Shown here one piece after another: positions 24,752 to 33,536 of a stretch of 64,000 bases of DNA. Numbering within the stretch: the stretch's first letter is position 1; the number at the start of each line of letters is the position of its first letter. The notes below the pieces were generated by a model. The model worked only from the letters and a program-made list of their open reading frames with translations, made no database searches and was not told the DNA's origin. Position numbers and translations under genes: made by a program. Origin of the DNA: Pyrodictiaceae archaeon (lineage in GTDB: Archaea > Thermoproteota > Thermoprotei_A > Sulfolobales > Pyrodictiaceae); the NCBI GenBank assembly GCA_027036135.1, contig JALVSY010000007.1:1173480-1237479 (forward strand). The letters are read 5' to 3'.

Positions 24752-25312
24752 TCATTGTCTCTTTATTAGCTCCTTGGAGGTTTTTGCCTTGGCTTCTTTG
24801 CTGCATAATGCCCAGTGTATCTTGTAGAGCGCGTAGGCTATGCGGGTTAGGGCTTCTGACACGAGTGCCGCTAAGCTGCGGGGCACTGTTCCCTCTTCTA
24901 GCGAGGCGCGGGTAATGCTTCTCTCTGCTGCTCTTAGCCTAGTGGCCGCGAGCATTATGTCGGGGTCCTCGGGTGTACAGCCCGTGAGGCTCCACCCCCA
25001 TGGGTCTTCTAGTCCCTGTTCAGCCTCCTCTACTAGCCTCGTGATCTCCTCCAAGGTGGCTGCTCCGGCGAGGAGTATTGGTATTAGTCTTGTTGCTTGT
25101 TGTAGCTTTTTTAGCCGCTTTGCGAGCCTTGTTTCGCCTCGTTTCTCTAGGCCTAGCCGGGCCCGTGCGAGCAGCGCTTCGGCCTCCTCTATGGAGCCAT
25201 AGGCCTCTATCACTGGGCTGTGCTTCGGTACACGGATGAGCTTGCCAGCTATGTATGCCTCTGTCTCTAGCCCTGCGCAGAGCTGGCGGCGCGTCGTCGC
25301 TGTACTCGGCAC
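24752..25312 (-). CDS. PduO-type cob(I)alamin adenosyltransferase-like protein
   Basis: The 186-residue helical protein shows the PduO/MMAB layout: a KLIRVPKHSPVIEAYGSIEEAEALLARARLG block, LRAAERSITRAS with the family's RRAER-like core, and a final helix LTRIAYALYKIHWAL. Such enzymes attach adenosyl from ATP to cobalamin for B12-dependent mutases. The usual N-terminal glycine/threonine ATP loop is not evident, so activity is uncertain. The GTG start at 25312 follows AT-rich promoter sequence. It stands alone. Confidence 0.65.
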   Translation of the reverse strand: MPSTATTRRQLCAGLETEAYIAGKLIRVPKHSPVIEAYGSIEEAEALLARARLGLEKRGETRLAKRLKKLQQATRLIPILLAGAATLEEITRLVEEAEQGLEDPWGWSLTGCTPEDPDIMLAATRLRAAERSITRASLEEGTVPRSLAALVSEALTRIAYALYKIHWALCSKEAKAKTSKELIKRQ

Positions 25313-25408
25313 AGGAGACCACGCTCCTAAGTAATACTATATTAGCCTCTGCATAAATATATAGTGTTCCTCAAAGATATGCTTAAGCAGCTCGGTGCTT
25401 AGCCAGTG

Positions 25409-25915
25409 TTAGCCATAATACTCTATGAGCGTATGGAGCCCTTTTATCCCGGAACGCCCAAGCTTAACCCATATTATAAGATCTTCATCCCCGCACCACA
25501 AGGCATTCAGCTTAGCCCCCATGAGCAGGTAAACGTTCTTGCCCCATAACCGGTGCCTTGTCGGAGCACTATACCCTAGTGAGGGACCGTAGGCTTGTAG
25601 AACACCTATTAGCTCGTTGAGAACCGTGCATGGATTCCCAGAGACCCGGCTAGCTATTAACTCGGTTCCGTCACTATAATCTACTATGACGGCGTCCTTG
25701 ACCGGGATTATTGACGGGTTTCCATGAATGGCTAATATTTCCCTTACAGCTTTCTTACCGCTTACTGCCCTTACGGGGGCATATCCTCCTGGAAGACTCG
25801 GCGGATAGGCTAGGCCAGTAGCTTTCTTCTCCAGGTAAAAGTACACTGTGAACGAAGCAATAGCGACAGATAATGCTACTACTATTATTATCCAAGTAAT
25901 TTTCTCGCTTTTCAC
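25409..25915 (-). CDS. Single-pass membrane hypothetical protein
   Basis: I start this protein at GTG 25915 (VKSEKITWIIIVVALSVAI), which places a membrane helix at residues 6-24. Upstream in-frame sequence to 25993 is Cys/Arg-rich and unlike a signal. The rest is a soluble, probably extracytoplasmic alpha/beta domain of about 140 residues with Cys in GNPCTVL and ALWCGDE, which may pair. I do not recognise the family. Confidence 0.5.
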   Translation of the reverse strand: MKSEKITWIIIVVALSVAIASFTVYFYLEKKATGLAYPPSLPGGYAPVRAVSGKKAVREILAIHGNPSIIPVKDAVIVDYSDGTELIASRVSGNPCTVLNELIGVLQAYGPSLGYSAPTRHRLWGKNVYLLMGAKLNALWCGDEDLIIWVKLGRSGIKGLHTLIEYYG

Positions 25916-26056
25916 GATGCAATCTACCCGGGGAACACGGTGAACCCTGCATTGTTTAGTTAGGCATTGCGGCGCAGATATTAGGCTAGGCACCTTATTA
26001 GCTAGGGGGTCGCTTATTTTCTATAAGGATATGAATGGTGATGGGGCTAATTTTTC

Positions 26057-26737
26057 CTAGAGTGTTACCAGCCCAGCCCAGTGGGCTAGTAGTAGCAGTG
26101 CTAGGCTCACGAGGGGCACGCTAATATTGTCGTCTATGAGGCCATGCTTCTCTATAAGCGCGGCAATGAGAGCTGTTAGCGCGCCCACAGCGCCGAACAA
26201 TGCTGCCCCGACCGGAATAGAGACGGCCATGAAGCCAAGGGTGCCGTCCCAGCTCTTTACTCTCCTCCTCTGCCTAATCCCCCTGATTATCCCGGTTATT
26301 CCGTCACCGAAGCTCATCAGGAATAGGGGGAATACTGCTAGCCACACGCTTATGGGCCAGGCGATGAGGACTGCTAGTGACCAGCTCAAGCAGTAGTATA
26401 CCTCGCTTATGTTGCTCGGGTCCTGGAACCAGTACATGAGCCTCCCAGTCCTATGCGGTAGGTAGACGTAGAGTGCTAGCAGCAATCCTAGCAGGAAGGG
26501 AACCCAGGGCTCATGGAACAGGAACGGCACGAGGAGCGCCACGAAGCCTCCTGCGGCCATGTGGATAACCTTCCTAGCTATGTAGATTCCTACTCCCTCG
26601 CCCCACTTCTTGGAGCCAAAGTGATAGCTCCACTTAGCAAGGCCGTGGATCGCGAAGAGAACCCAGCCAGCCAGCGGTATCGATACCAGGAAGTCCCTAA
26701 TGAGTAAGCTGAGGCTCGGAGTATAGGCCTCGAGCAA
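26057..26737 (-). CDS. Dolichol kinase / phosphatidate cytidylyltransferase-like membrane protein
   Basis: The 226-residue protein has about six membrane helices and the SEC59/DGK1-type signature. The first block is ARKVIHMAAGGFVALL. The nucleotide-site motif is FGDGITGIIRG, followed by VKSWDGTLGFMAV. Family members phosphorylate dolichol or related polyprenols with CTP, or activate lipids. In archaea it would serve isoprenoid-lipid carrier or lipid synthesis. It starts at ATG 26737 and is divergent from the ATPase gene, sharing the spacer that holds two palindromes. Confidence 0.75.
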   Translation of the reverse strand: MLEAYTPSLSLLIRDFLVSIPLAGWVLFAIHGLAKWSYHFGSKKWGEGVGIYIARKVIHMAAGGFVALLVPFLFHEPWVPFLLGLLLALYVYLPHRTGRLMYWFQDPSNISEVYYCLSWSLAVLIAWPISVWLAVFPLFLMSFGDGITGIIRGIRQRRRVKSWDGTLGFMAVSIPVGAALFGAVGALTALIAALIEKHGLIDDNISVPLVSLALLLLAHWAGLVTL

Positions 26738-26802
26738 CCTAGATCAGCCCTTCACTGCGCAATGGGTGTTATCGTCGTGTACTGTGCTGTTCTGCTCTGG
26801 GG

Positions 26803-26866
26803 TATTTAAAGGGAGACCTGGGGAAGAGCATAAGAAGTTACCTAGGTAACAGATTACCTGGGTAAC
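26803..26866 (+). promoter_or_regulatory. TATA box and two tandem palindromic operators
   Basis: A TATA box (TATTTAAA, about 26802-26809) is followed by the perfect palindrome GTTACCTAGGTAAC (26837-26850). A second near-palindrome, ATTACCTGGGTAAC (26853-26866), lies 16 bases further on. The first covers the expected transcription start and the second ends 7 bases before the TTG start of the ATPase gene. Two sites a little over one and a half turns apart suggest cooperative binding of a dimeric regulator. Confidence 0.65.
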
Positions 26867-26873
26867 CAGAGAG

Positions 26874-27830
26874 TTGTTGTTCGACCTGCGCCCCAAGGAG
26901 AAGAGGAGCGAGCTATACGACCGCGAAGAGGAGCTAGAGAGGCTCCACCGACTAGCTAGGACCGAGTGGGTAGTGATACTGGGTAGGAGGATGAGCGGTA
27001 AGACGTCGCTCCTAAAGACGTTCCTAAACGAGGTAGACGGGATATACGTTAACCTCTCGGGAGTGAAGAGCATCAAGGGCCTCATAGAGGAGCTTGCACG
27101 GCACATAAGAGACATAAAGCTCTCACTAAGCATAGGGCCCCTAAGCGTTTCCTGGACAAGGCTAGCAGAGGACATATTCTCGCGCCTAGAGGGCAAAGTA
27201 ATAGGGCTCGACGAGGCCCAGGAGCTACCCAGCAACTATGCTCTCAAGCTCTTCAAGAAGATATGGGACACCTATGACGTGAGAATAGTGTTCACCGGCT
27301 CCATGATGGGGCTTCTCCAGCGCCTACTAGAACCAGGCCCAAGCAGCCCCCTCTACGGCAGGCAGCCGGCGAGGATAATGCTGCGCCCCTTTACCAGGGA
27401 GCAGAGCCTAGGCTTTCTCAGGAGAGGCTTCGAGGAGTGCAGAATGAGAATAAGAGAGAGCGAGCTAGAGGAGGCAGTGGAGAGACTCGATGGCTACCCC
27501 GGGTGGCTAACCTACTACGGCAACGCTAGGTGCATCCGAGGCATGGATCACGAGGCAGCGCTCAGCTACGTGTACAACGAGGGTAAGCAAGTGCTCCTCG
27601 AGGAGCTCAAGCGCTTCCTCTCAACTAGGCGAAACCCCGAGCTCTATACTAGGCTTCTACGCCTCCTACCAGCTACGTGGAGCCAGTTGCTAAGAGCGCT
27701 ACAAGTAAACCCTAAGACACTGCGCGACGCACTGAGAAGCCTAGAGGGGGCAATGATTGTTGAGAAGATAGGGAGCACGTACACGATACCCGATCCCGTT
27801 ATGCGTGCACTCGTTTACGAGCTACAGTGA
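26874..27830 (+). CDS. Archaeal ATPase (PF01637/COG1672-type AAA+)
   Basis: This 318-residue ATPase starts at TTG 26874 with the family's opening ELYDREEELERLHRLA. It has Walker A GRRMSGKTSLL, Walker B VIGLDEAQEL, a sensor-1-like IVFTGSMMG and the conserved RPFTREQSLGFL. It ends in a winged-helix-like domain (SQLLRALQVNPKTLRDALRSLEGAMIVEKI). These proteins are highly expanded in archaea; roles in mobile-element or toxin-like systems and DNA transactions are suspected but unproven. The twin palindromes at its promoter suggest tight repression, perhaps by its own winged helix. Its 3' end overlaps the DUF364-like gene by 9 bases. Confidence 0.85.
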   Translation: MLFDLRPKEKRSELYDREEELERLHRLARTEWVVILGRRMSGKTSLLKTFLNEVDGIYVNLSGVKSIKGLIEELARHIRDIKLSLSIGPLSVSWTRLAEDIFSRLEGKVIGLDEAQELPSNYALKLFKKIWDTYDVRIVFTGSMMGLLQRLLEPGPSSPLYGRQPARIMLRPFTREQSLGFLRRGFEECRMRIRESELEEAVERLDGYPGWLTYYGNARCIRGMDHEAALSYVYNEGKQVLLEELKRFLSTRRNPELYTRLLRLLPATWSQLLRALQVNPKTLRDALRSLEGAMIVEKIGSTYTIPDPVMRALVYELQ

Positions 27831-28700
27831 CCTGGTATCCATGCTCCACTTCTTCACGAGGCGACTTAGTCCCCGGAACCCATAGCCAGCCTTAACGAGC
27901 CGGAGCACCCGGTCCCGGCTCTCAGGGGATATGTAGCTACCACCTATTACGTGGAAGCCAAGGAGACGAGCACTCAGTGGGTGAAAGCTACTCGTTGGAC
28001 CAACAACACTCACTAGCTTGGGCTCAGCGTGCAGGAGCGCAGCCCAGAGCCTGGGGTCAACGAGACTAGCGCCTGTGGCCACGACCTTGTCGAAGGCGTC
28101 AAGCTCCACTAGGAGCTGGTTACCAGGCCTAGCCTCTAAGCCGCGCTCAGAGGCCTCACGCCTATGAACAGGGTTATCCTCGTATAACACGACGTTCTCC
28201 CTGCCAACGCTCTCAGCAATTATATCAGCTACTCTGTGGACATACCCGATAATAGCGACTCTCTCCCCCGGCTCCAGGCTCAACAATTCTATAAAGTCGC
28301 AATCAAAACAGACAGCCCCAGGATCATCATCTATTACAGCGTTCATGGCGGCATTGGCAGCTGCGAGGGCCAGGGAGGAGAGCAGTGGGTGCTGCCAAGC
28401 AAGCCCCATAAGCTCGCCTAGGGTATGATCCCCGAGAACCTCCTCTGGGAGAGGAGCATCACCAGTAGCGAACGCGATGCCTACGTGACCAGCCTCGGTC
28501 ACCACGTATACCCATTTCCTAGCAAGCCCAGCCTCATGTACAACAAGGGAGGCATAGCTAGACAAGCGCCCAGTAAACGGGGACAACAATGCCTCGGCAA
28601 GCGTGGTTCTCTCGCCCCAGCGCGGACGAGGAGCACAAGATAAGCCCAAGTCACGGCTAGGCAACGACCAGCACCTACAGGGAGGAGAGTCAAGCTGCAA
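27822..28700 (-). CDS. DUF364-type putative metal-chelation protein
   Basis: The 292-residue protein matches the DUF4213/DUF364 layout. Its N-terminal half carries LARKWVYVVTEAGHVGIAF and TLGELMGLAWQHP. A Rossmann-like C-terminal half follows: ERVAIIGYVHRVADII, VVATGASLVDPR and VVGPTSSFHPLSARLLGFHVIGG. The family is associated with putative heavy-metal or cofactor binding and resembles siderophore-biosynthesis proteins. The reaction is not established. The real start may be a little downstream of 28700, since the first about 28 residues are Pro/Arg-rich. Confidence 0.75.
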   Translation of the reverse strand: MQLDSPPCRCWSLPSRDLGLSCAPRPRWGERTTLAEALLSPFTGRLSSYASLVVHEAGLARKWVYVVTEAGHVGIAFATGDAPLPEEVLGDHTLGELMGLAWQHPLLSSLALAAANAAMNAVIDDDPGAVCFDCDFIELLSLEPGERVAIIGYVHRVADIIAESVGRENVVLYEDNPVHRREASERGLEARPGNQLLVELDAFDKVVATGASLVDPRLWAALLHAEPKLVSVVGPTSSFHPLSARLLGFHVIGGSYISPESRDRVLRLVKAGYGFRGLSRLVKKWSMDTRSL

Positions 28701-28765
28701 GGCTATTAGGCCTTACTCGTGGAGCGAGCACCGAGTTCATATAGGTCAAGGTTATCCGATAAGGG

Positions 28766-29254
28766 CTACTCTATATCGAATGGTATCTCTAGTAGCTCCT
28801 TGCTTCGCCTAAACCGTGGCTTACCCAGCCTTATGCGCCCGATACAACCAGTTGTCTCTGTGTGCTCCTTGTTACACGCGTTGATGTTCCAGATAGAGCC
28901 GTCAATATCCCTTATAACTACTATGCTGAGCTCTCGCACCTCTGGCGGGACTGGGAACAAGTCATAGATGTCGTTGCCGAAGCGCTGCTCAGCCACCTCT
29001 CTTGGGAGCACTAGTACCTCTACTCCTAGGTTCTTCTCAACAGCCTCGTTAGCTAAGCGCTCTATCTCCTCTATCTCCTCCCTAGTGGGTTTGCGATTAA
29101 ACTTTACAACAAGCCTGCCATGGCTCCCATTGACGTAGGTGGAGGCTGTCCACTTAGCCGCCTCGCCTAGGACGCGGACAACAGCGCCCTTAACCACGTG
29201 GAGCGCGGTATGAGTCCTAACCTCCACCGGGTACTCACGCGGACAAGAAGCCAC
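28766..29254 (-). CDS. alaX: AlaX-type alanyl-tRNA editing protein (short form)
   Basis: This is a trans-editing hydrolase that removes serine or glycine from mischarged tRNA-Ala. The zinc site is visible as [12 protein letters not shown] (HxxxH) near the N-terminus and [15 protein letters not shown] (CxxxH) near the C-terminus. I start it at GTG 29254, 9 bases after GGGAGGTG and about 45 bases from the TATA-like TTATTTAT. The frame stays open to 29488, but that part lies over the promoter and the divergent gene. At about 162 residues it corresponds to the short AlaX-S form lacking the N-terminal beta-barrel. Confidence 0.8.
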   Translation of the reverse strand: MASCPREYPVEVRTHTALHVVKGAVVRVLGEAAKWTASTYVNGSHGRLVVKFNRKPTREEIEEIERLANEAVEKNLGVEVLVLPREVAEQRFGNDIYDLFPVPPEVRELSIVVIRDIDGSIWNINACNKEHTETTGCIGRIRLGKPRFRRSKELLEIPFDIE

Positions 29255-29356
29255 GAGAGGCACCTCCCAGTACCCCCTATACGGATAGCGCAGCGATAAA
29301 TAACGAGATAAGCCACGAGGAGAATATTTCTTCCCGTATCCAGTGTGGCGGCGAGA

Positions 29357-30092
29357 ATGTGTAGTGGTGGTGCCGGCGCAATGGGTGTAGAGCTGCTCCG
29401 TGTAGAGAATATTGTTGAGTGCAGAGTGGTTGAGCGGCTTAACCGCTTCGTGGCCCTCGTTGAGAGGAACGGCTTGGAGAAGGCCCATATAAACAACACT
29501 GGTAGCCTAAGAGGAGTACTGGTAAAGGGTAGAAGGGGGTATTGTATCCCTCGGAGAGGCGGCAAGACAAGGTACCGCCTAGTAGCAATAGAGTGCCCCG
29601 GGTACCACAAGGCAGCGCTCATAGATACCTGGCTCCAGATGCGCGGCTTCGAGATAAGCGTTGAGAACAATTACTTGCCATGGCTAAGGGGCTGCAGGGT
29701 TGCCAAGAGGAACCCGAGGGCTGGCTCCTCGCTACTAGGACTACCTCCTCGAGTGCAGCGGACAAGAGGTCTACGCCGAGATAAAGAGCGCGACCCTCCG
29801 GCTCCCCGGGGACAAGGCCTCCTATCCGGAGCCCGCAAGCCTGCGGGGCAGGAGACACGTAGAGGAGTTAACGAGGCTAGCTTTACAAGGCACAAGGGCC
29901 CTACTAGTCTTCATAGCTGGTATACCCGGCGCGAAGGGCTTCAGGATAAACGAGGAGGCCGACCCACTGCTCCCAGAGCTACTAGAGAACGCGGTAAGGG
30001 CAGGAGTAACCGTGAAAGCCTTGTCAATGACGTATAATCCGGAGGATAGCAGTGTTGTCCTCGATAACCCCGACCTCGCGATGGATCCCTAG
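29357..30092 (+). pseudogene. sfsA: sfsA homologue with one-base frameshift
   Basis: The N-terminal half matches SfsA/DNA-binding sugar-fermentation-stimulation proteins: [20 protein letters not shown], then YHKAALIDTWLQMRGF. After codon 127 the reading moves to another frame, where the conserved nuclease-like half continues: DYLLECSGQEVYAEIKSA, then RGRRHVEELTRLA and LLVFIAGIPGAKGF. The stop is TAG at 30090. Removing one G at 29738/29739 restores a single frame, SSLLDYLLECSG, of about 245 residues. All conserved motifs survive, so the lesion is recent or a sequencing error. ATG 29357 is the likely start. Confidence 0.8.
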
Positions 30093-30254
30093 CTTTTGCT
30101 TTGTCTTCATCCTAGGCTCCTGTCTCTGGGCCATATTCTTGCCTGGCTACGCGGGCATTATTCCCTAATTACTCCTAAGCCTTATTAACACGCGTTGAAC
30201 AGGGAGGCTTTCTCGGTAGGACGGACTAGCCCGGCTAAGAGGTGAGAGGAGCCT

Positions 30255-30719
30255 TTGACGCATCTATCCCCGGGCCAAGAGGCACCCGACTTCGAGGCAG
30301 TACTCCATACCGGTGAGAAGATAAGGCTAAGCGATCTACGAGGCAAGATAGTTGTTCTCTACTTCTACCCACGCGCTATGACTAGCGGGTGCACGAGAGA
30401 GGCAATGAGGTTCAACGAGCTACTAGACGAGTTAGAGAAACTAGGAGCCATAGTACTCGGTGCCTCAACGGATCCCGTTGAGAGGAATAAGAGGTTCGCA
30501 GAGAAGCTGGGGCTGCGCTTCAAGCTAATAAGCGACCCAGAGGGCGAGATAGCGAGGCTTTACGGCGTACTCAAAGAAGGTACCAAGAGGCCTAGCGCAC
30601 AGAGAGTAACCTTTGTGATTGACCCAGAGGGTAGAATAGTTGAAGTGATAAAGGTTAGGCCGGCGGAGAAGCACGCCGACAGGGCACTGGAAGTGGTGAA
30701 GAAGCTGACTAGTGCATAA
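30255..30719 (+). CDS. bcp: Bcp/PrxQ-type peroxiredoxin
   Basis: This 154-residue thioredoxin-fold peroxidase reduces hydroperoxides. The conserved opening is SPGQEAPDFEAVL, and the active site YFYPRAMTSGCTREAM holds the peroxidatic Cys (about residue 48). No second cysteine is present, so it is a 1-Cys form that must be resolved by another thiol. The C-terminal RVTFVIDPEGRIVEV is typical of the family. The TTG start at 30255 follows GAGGTGAGAGG. Its last bases overlap the convergent 30709 gene by 11. Confidence 0.9.
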   Translation: MTHLSPGQEAPDFEAVLHTGEKIRLSDLRGKIVVLYFYPRAMTSGCTREAMRFNELLDELEKLGAIVLGASTDPVERNKRFAEKLGLRFKLISDPEGEIARLYGVLKEGTKRPSAQRVTFVIDPEGRIVEVIKVRPAEKHADRALEVVKKLTSA

Positions 30720-31497
30720 TGTATACGAGGGCCTTTGTAGCCGGGATAGTCGCGGCGCGCGCAGCGGCGTCACGGCCAAGCATTATGGTTCCATCGTCTC
30801 GCTCGAGGAGGGGCCTCACACTATTCTTCTCAATGAGTATTGTTAGTTTTTCTCTGCTATCCTGGCAGAATATTGTCGCGCGGACGTTTGGTACCTGGAG
30901 TATCTCTGCTGCTATATCAGCGCACGTGGTCTCGGGCTTATCGAACATTATCCTATCGCCCCTAGCAACGATAGCCATGACTGATAATGGGTTATAGTCC
31001 TCTGATATGTTGCGCAGTGCACGCAGCTTCTCCTCAATAACAGCCGGAGCGGGAGCAGGGGACAAGGTAGGTGCTGGAGCAGCAGGGGAAGTAGCTGATG
31101 CACTCTGTACTGGCGCCTCTAGCGTCGGTGCAAGTAGTTCTATCAAGTCCTTTATCGCCTCCACGCCCTTTGCTAGTAGTGTTGCTGGCTCGGCTCCGAA
31201 GTCCAGGGTAGTCTCCGCCCTGGTAAGCTCAACTATCTCTATGGTTCCTCTTCGCTGGAGCACTCTCCGTGCAAGCTCGGTGATGCACTCCTCGCCCCGG
31301 GCATACCTGCCGCCGAGATCTGCTAGGCAACCAGCCCTACCATCATCAGAGACCTCTAGCATAAAGAGTGAGCCATCTGGTACCCTGTAGACGAGCCTAC
31401 CATTGCCTAGTCTTAGTAGCTCTCGTAGAGCATCTACAAACGATATACGGGACGCCTCGCCGCTCCAGAGCCTACGACCCCTCGAGGGATATACCAA
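30709..31497 (-). CDS. Two-domain protein with Ala/Pro linker, kinase-cluster member
   Basis: The 262-residue protein has an N-terminal alpha/beta domain (residues about 18-95: SFVDALRELLRLGNGRLVYR, then SLFMLEVSDDGRAG). This recalls DUF2226/DUF4388-type domains of signalling proteins. An Ala/Pro/Ser linker (about 127-152) separates it from a C-terminal alpha/beta domain (NISEDYNPLSVMAIVARG, then ILQVPNVRATIFCQ). It is the last gene of the minus-strand operon with the Roadblock/zinc-ribbon, kinase and vWA genes. It starts at TTG 31497. I infer an adaptor or sensor role. The fold assignment is by pattern only. Confidence 0.55.
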   Translation of the reverse strand: MVYPSRGRRLWSGEASRISFVDALRELLRLGNGRLVYRVPDGSLFMLEVSDDGRAGCLADLGGRYARGEECITELARRVLQRRGTIEIVELTRAETTLDFGAEPATLLAKGVEAIKDLIELLAPTLEAPVQSASATSPAAPAPTLSPAPAPAVIEEKLRALRNISEDYNPLSVMAIVARGDRIMFDKPETTCADIAAEILQVPNVRATIFCQDSREKLTILIEKNSVRPLLERDDGTIMLGRDAAARAATIPATKALVYIMH

Positions 31498-31573
31498 GAC
31501 CCCACCCTGCTACTACTTCAATAGTTACTAGGCCAGCTTGGTCTAAAACAGTTTTACCCCCTGACGAGGAAGC

Positions 31574-32356
31574 CTACTTAGACTTAGCAACAGCCAGTGC
31601 ATAGCTAACAGCTATCGGTAGGGCACCAGCAACAGCAGCCTCCCCCATGGGGAACTTGAAGATGGCAGCGGCTAGGAAGTATATCACCGCACCAAGAGTA
31701 GCAGCTCCGAGACCGATACCGAGGGGTAGCCTAGGCGCTTCAGCAGCGACAGCCTTCTCCTGCTCCGGTCTCGGTGCAGCCGCAGCCTCCTTGGCGGCTT
31801 CGGCTTCTACGGGCTCTAGGCGCTCCTCTACTAAGCGGAGCCTAGTGCCACAGTTAGGACAAGTCCTTATCGATAGGTCTGCTCCGCAGAACGGGCAGCT
31901 AGCTACACCAAAAGGCACTCTCCTACCACACCGTGGACAAGTCTGCGTAAAGACCTCTAATAGGGCGCCGCACTTGGGGCACTGGAGTGGCTTGCCCTCA
32001 ACTATTCTCCGTACAGGTGCTAGTAGGGCGCTAATCGCGCCCGGCTCCCCCAGTATGGCGACGGTATAGCCCTCACCTATATCCGCTACGAGGAGTGACT
32101 TATCGCGATGACTAGCAAGTATTACTGATGCTTTGCCAGCAAGAGCCCTACTAGTAACAGTCTCAACATATCCTGCTGAGAGAGATGCAAGCTCCTCCGC
32201 GTATGGCTGCATATCTGGGTTAGGGGCCTCCACGCTATACACCAGGCCCTCGTGTGCACCAACAACTATGTCGACTCCATCGACAGCCGCGGCTAGAGTA
32301 ACAATAGCAGTTAGCTTGTTCTCAGGAGTACTCAGCGGAGCAACCTCCATGCCCAC
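31574..32356 (-). CDS. Roadblock-like, double zinc-ribbon membrane protein
   Basis: This 260-residue protein has three parts. Residues about 10-115 have the length and strand/helix pattern of a Roadblock/LC7 domain (VDIVVGAHEGLVYSV, then KASVILASHRDKSLLVADIG). Residues about 125-178 hold two zinc ribbons with eight cysteines: CPKCGA, CPRCGRR, CPFCGADL and CPNCGTR. After an Ala/Glu-rich linker come two membrane helices (LGIGLGAATLGAVIYFLAAA, then AAVAGALPIAVSYALAV). It could tether the kinase system to the membrane. It lies between the kinase gene and the 30709 gene in the same direction. Confidence 0.65.
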   Translation of the reverse strand: MGMEVAPLSTPENKLTAIVTLAAAVDGVDIVVGAHEGLVYSVEAPNPDMQPYAEELASLSAGYVETVTSRALAGKASVILASHRDKSLLVADIGEGYTVAILGEPGAISALLAPVRRIVEGKPLQCPKCGALLEVFTQTCPRCGRRVPFGVASCPFCGADLSIRTCPNCGTRLRLVEERLEPVEAEAAKEAAAAPRPEQEKAVAAEAPRLPLGIGLGAATLGAVIYFLAAAIFKFPMGEAAVAGALPIAVSYALAVAKSK

Positions 32357-32470
32357 TACAAGTCCCTCCCACTACCTATTATCCACGAGGGGTGAAAAGC
32401 CTCACGTTTTCTAAAGAAAGAGAGTTCATTAATACGAGGACGTATCGGAGACCTCTGATAATGTCTAGCC

Positions 32471-33514
32471 CTACCTAATACCTATTACGGAGGGAAGCGA
32501 CACCGATGGTACTCTTCTCTTCTCGGCAACGTCCCTCACGAATACCTGGTACATCCCCTTCACGATGTCCTCGCCTAGGCTGCTCCATATATTGTTGAGT
32601 TCGCGGTACTCATTAGCCTCTAGCATGCCGAGTTCGTGCATAGCCTTGGGGGGCCAGGTGGGCTCGTAGCCGCGCTCCTTCTCGTGCTCCACTACCTCTA
32701 GCCAATAATCCATCGTAGCAGCTGGTAGGCCCTGGAATGGCCCCATACCGGTAAACGTGAACGATACGAGCTGGAACCCGTACCAGACAGGTGTCCACAG
32801 TACCCATGAGAGGTACTCCCTTGGGAGCCTCGATGGTATAAGCGGGAGCGGTAGCTCGCTGGGCTCTGGTGCTTTTAGCTCTATTCCAGCTAGGCTAAGG
32901 GAGTCAACGGGCATGTAGTGAGCGTCACGAGCAGGTATAACTGCTAGGGCATAGTCCTCGCTACCCATTATAGCTGCTGTCTCTATGTCGAACAAGTATA
33001 CCCACTTAGAGCCATCAATGGCCCCGTACGCGGTGTTAGCTGTCGTGACATCAACGTGTACTACGTCGGCTAGGTCTAGGCACGCCAATGCCTTGAGAAC
33101 GTCACGGGCCATAGAGATCCTTGTTGAGAGATTGTTCTCGGCTAGATATGCTCTCAGCTCCTCAAAGCTATTAGCTATATCGGCCAGCGTCCGGAAATCC
33201 TCGATATAGCGGAACACAAGGACAGCGCTATCACGGTAAGCCCCCACGGCCACGGGGAAGCCCCTACTCAGTAGGCTCTGAGGTAAACCTCCACAACGAT
33301 GACGAAGCCTCACTAGGCGGCTAAGCATCTCAGCTACTCTCTCAACTGGCTTAGCGAGCTCCGTCTGTTTCTGAGTAAACACCTTCACAACGTACTTCTT
33401 GCCAATTATCCTGGCCTCGTAGATATCTGCTTCGCCGCCACTATCGATCATCTCCCACTCATCGGTATCAGTCTCTACTACGCCCCTATCGTAGAACACG
33501 AGGCTCAGCTTCAA
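32471..33514 (-). CDS. Eukaryote-like protein kinase
   Basis: This is a protein kinase of about 347 residues. The glycine loop region is MIDSGGEADIYEAR, the ATP-binding Lys44 is in KYVVKVF, the catalytic loop is VVHVDVTTAN (His153, Asp155, Asn160), and the metal-binding DFG-equivalent is LFDIET (Asp176). The hinge region is VLVFRYIEDF. The C-terminal lobe carries an unusual aromatic-rich extension (YLSWVLWTPVWYGFQLVSF). I start it at TTG 33514, which has GGGAGGTG 8 bases upstream; the frame extends to 33568 across the vWA stop. The vWA gene ends 22 bases before it. It presumably phosphorylates Ser/Thr of cluster partners. Confidence 0.8.
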   Translation of the reverse strand: MKLSLVFYDRGVVETDTDEWEMIDSGGEADIYEARIIGKKYVVKVFTQKQTELAKPVERVAEMLSRLVRLRHRCGGLPQSLLSRGFPVAVGAYRDSAVLVFRYIEDFRTLADIANSFEELRAYLAENNLSTRISMARDVLKALACLDLADVVHVDVTTANTAYGAIDGSKWVYLFDIETAAIMGSEDYALAVIPARDAHYMPVDSLSLAGIELKAPEPSELPLPLIPSRLPREYLSWVLWTPVWYGFQLVSFTFTGMGPFQGLPAATMDYWLEVVEHEKERGYEPTWPPKAMHELGMLEANEYRELNNIWSSLGEDIVKGMYQVFVRDVAEKRRVPSVSLPSVIGIR

Positions 33515-33536
33515 CCCCGCTACACCTCCCTCCTGC

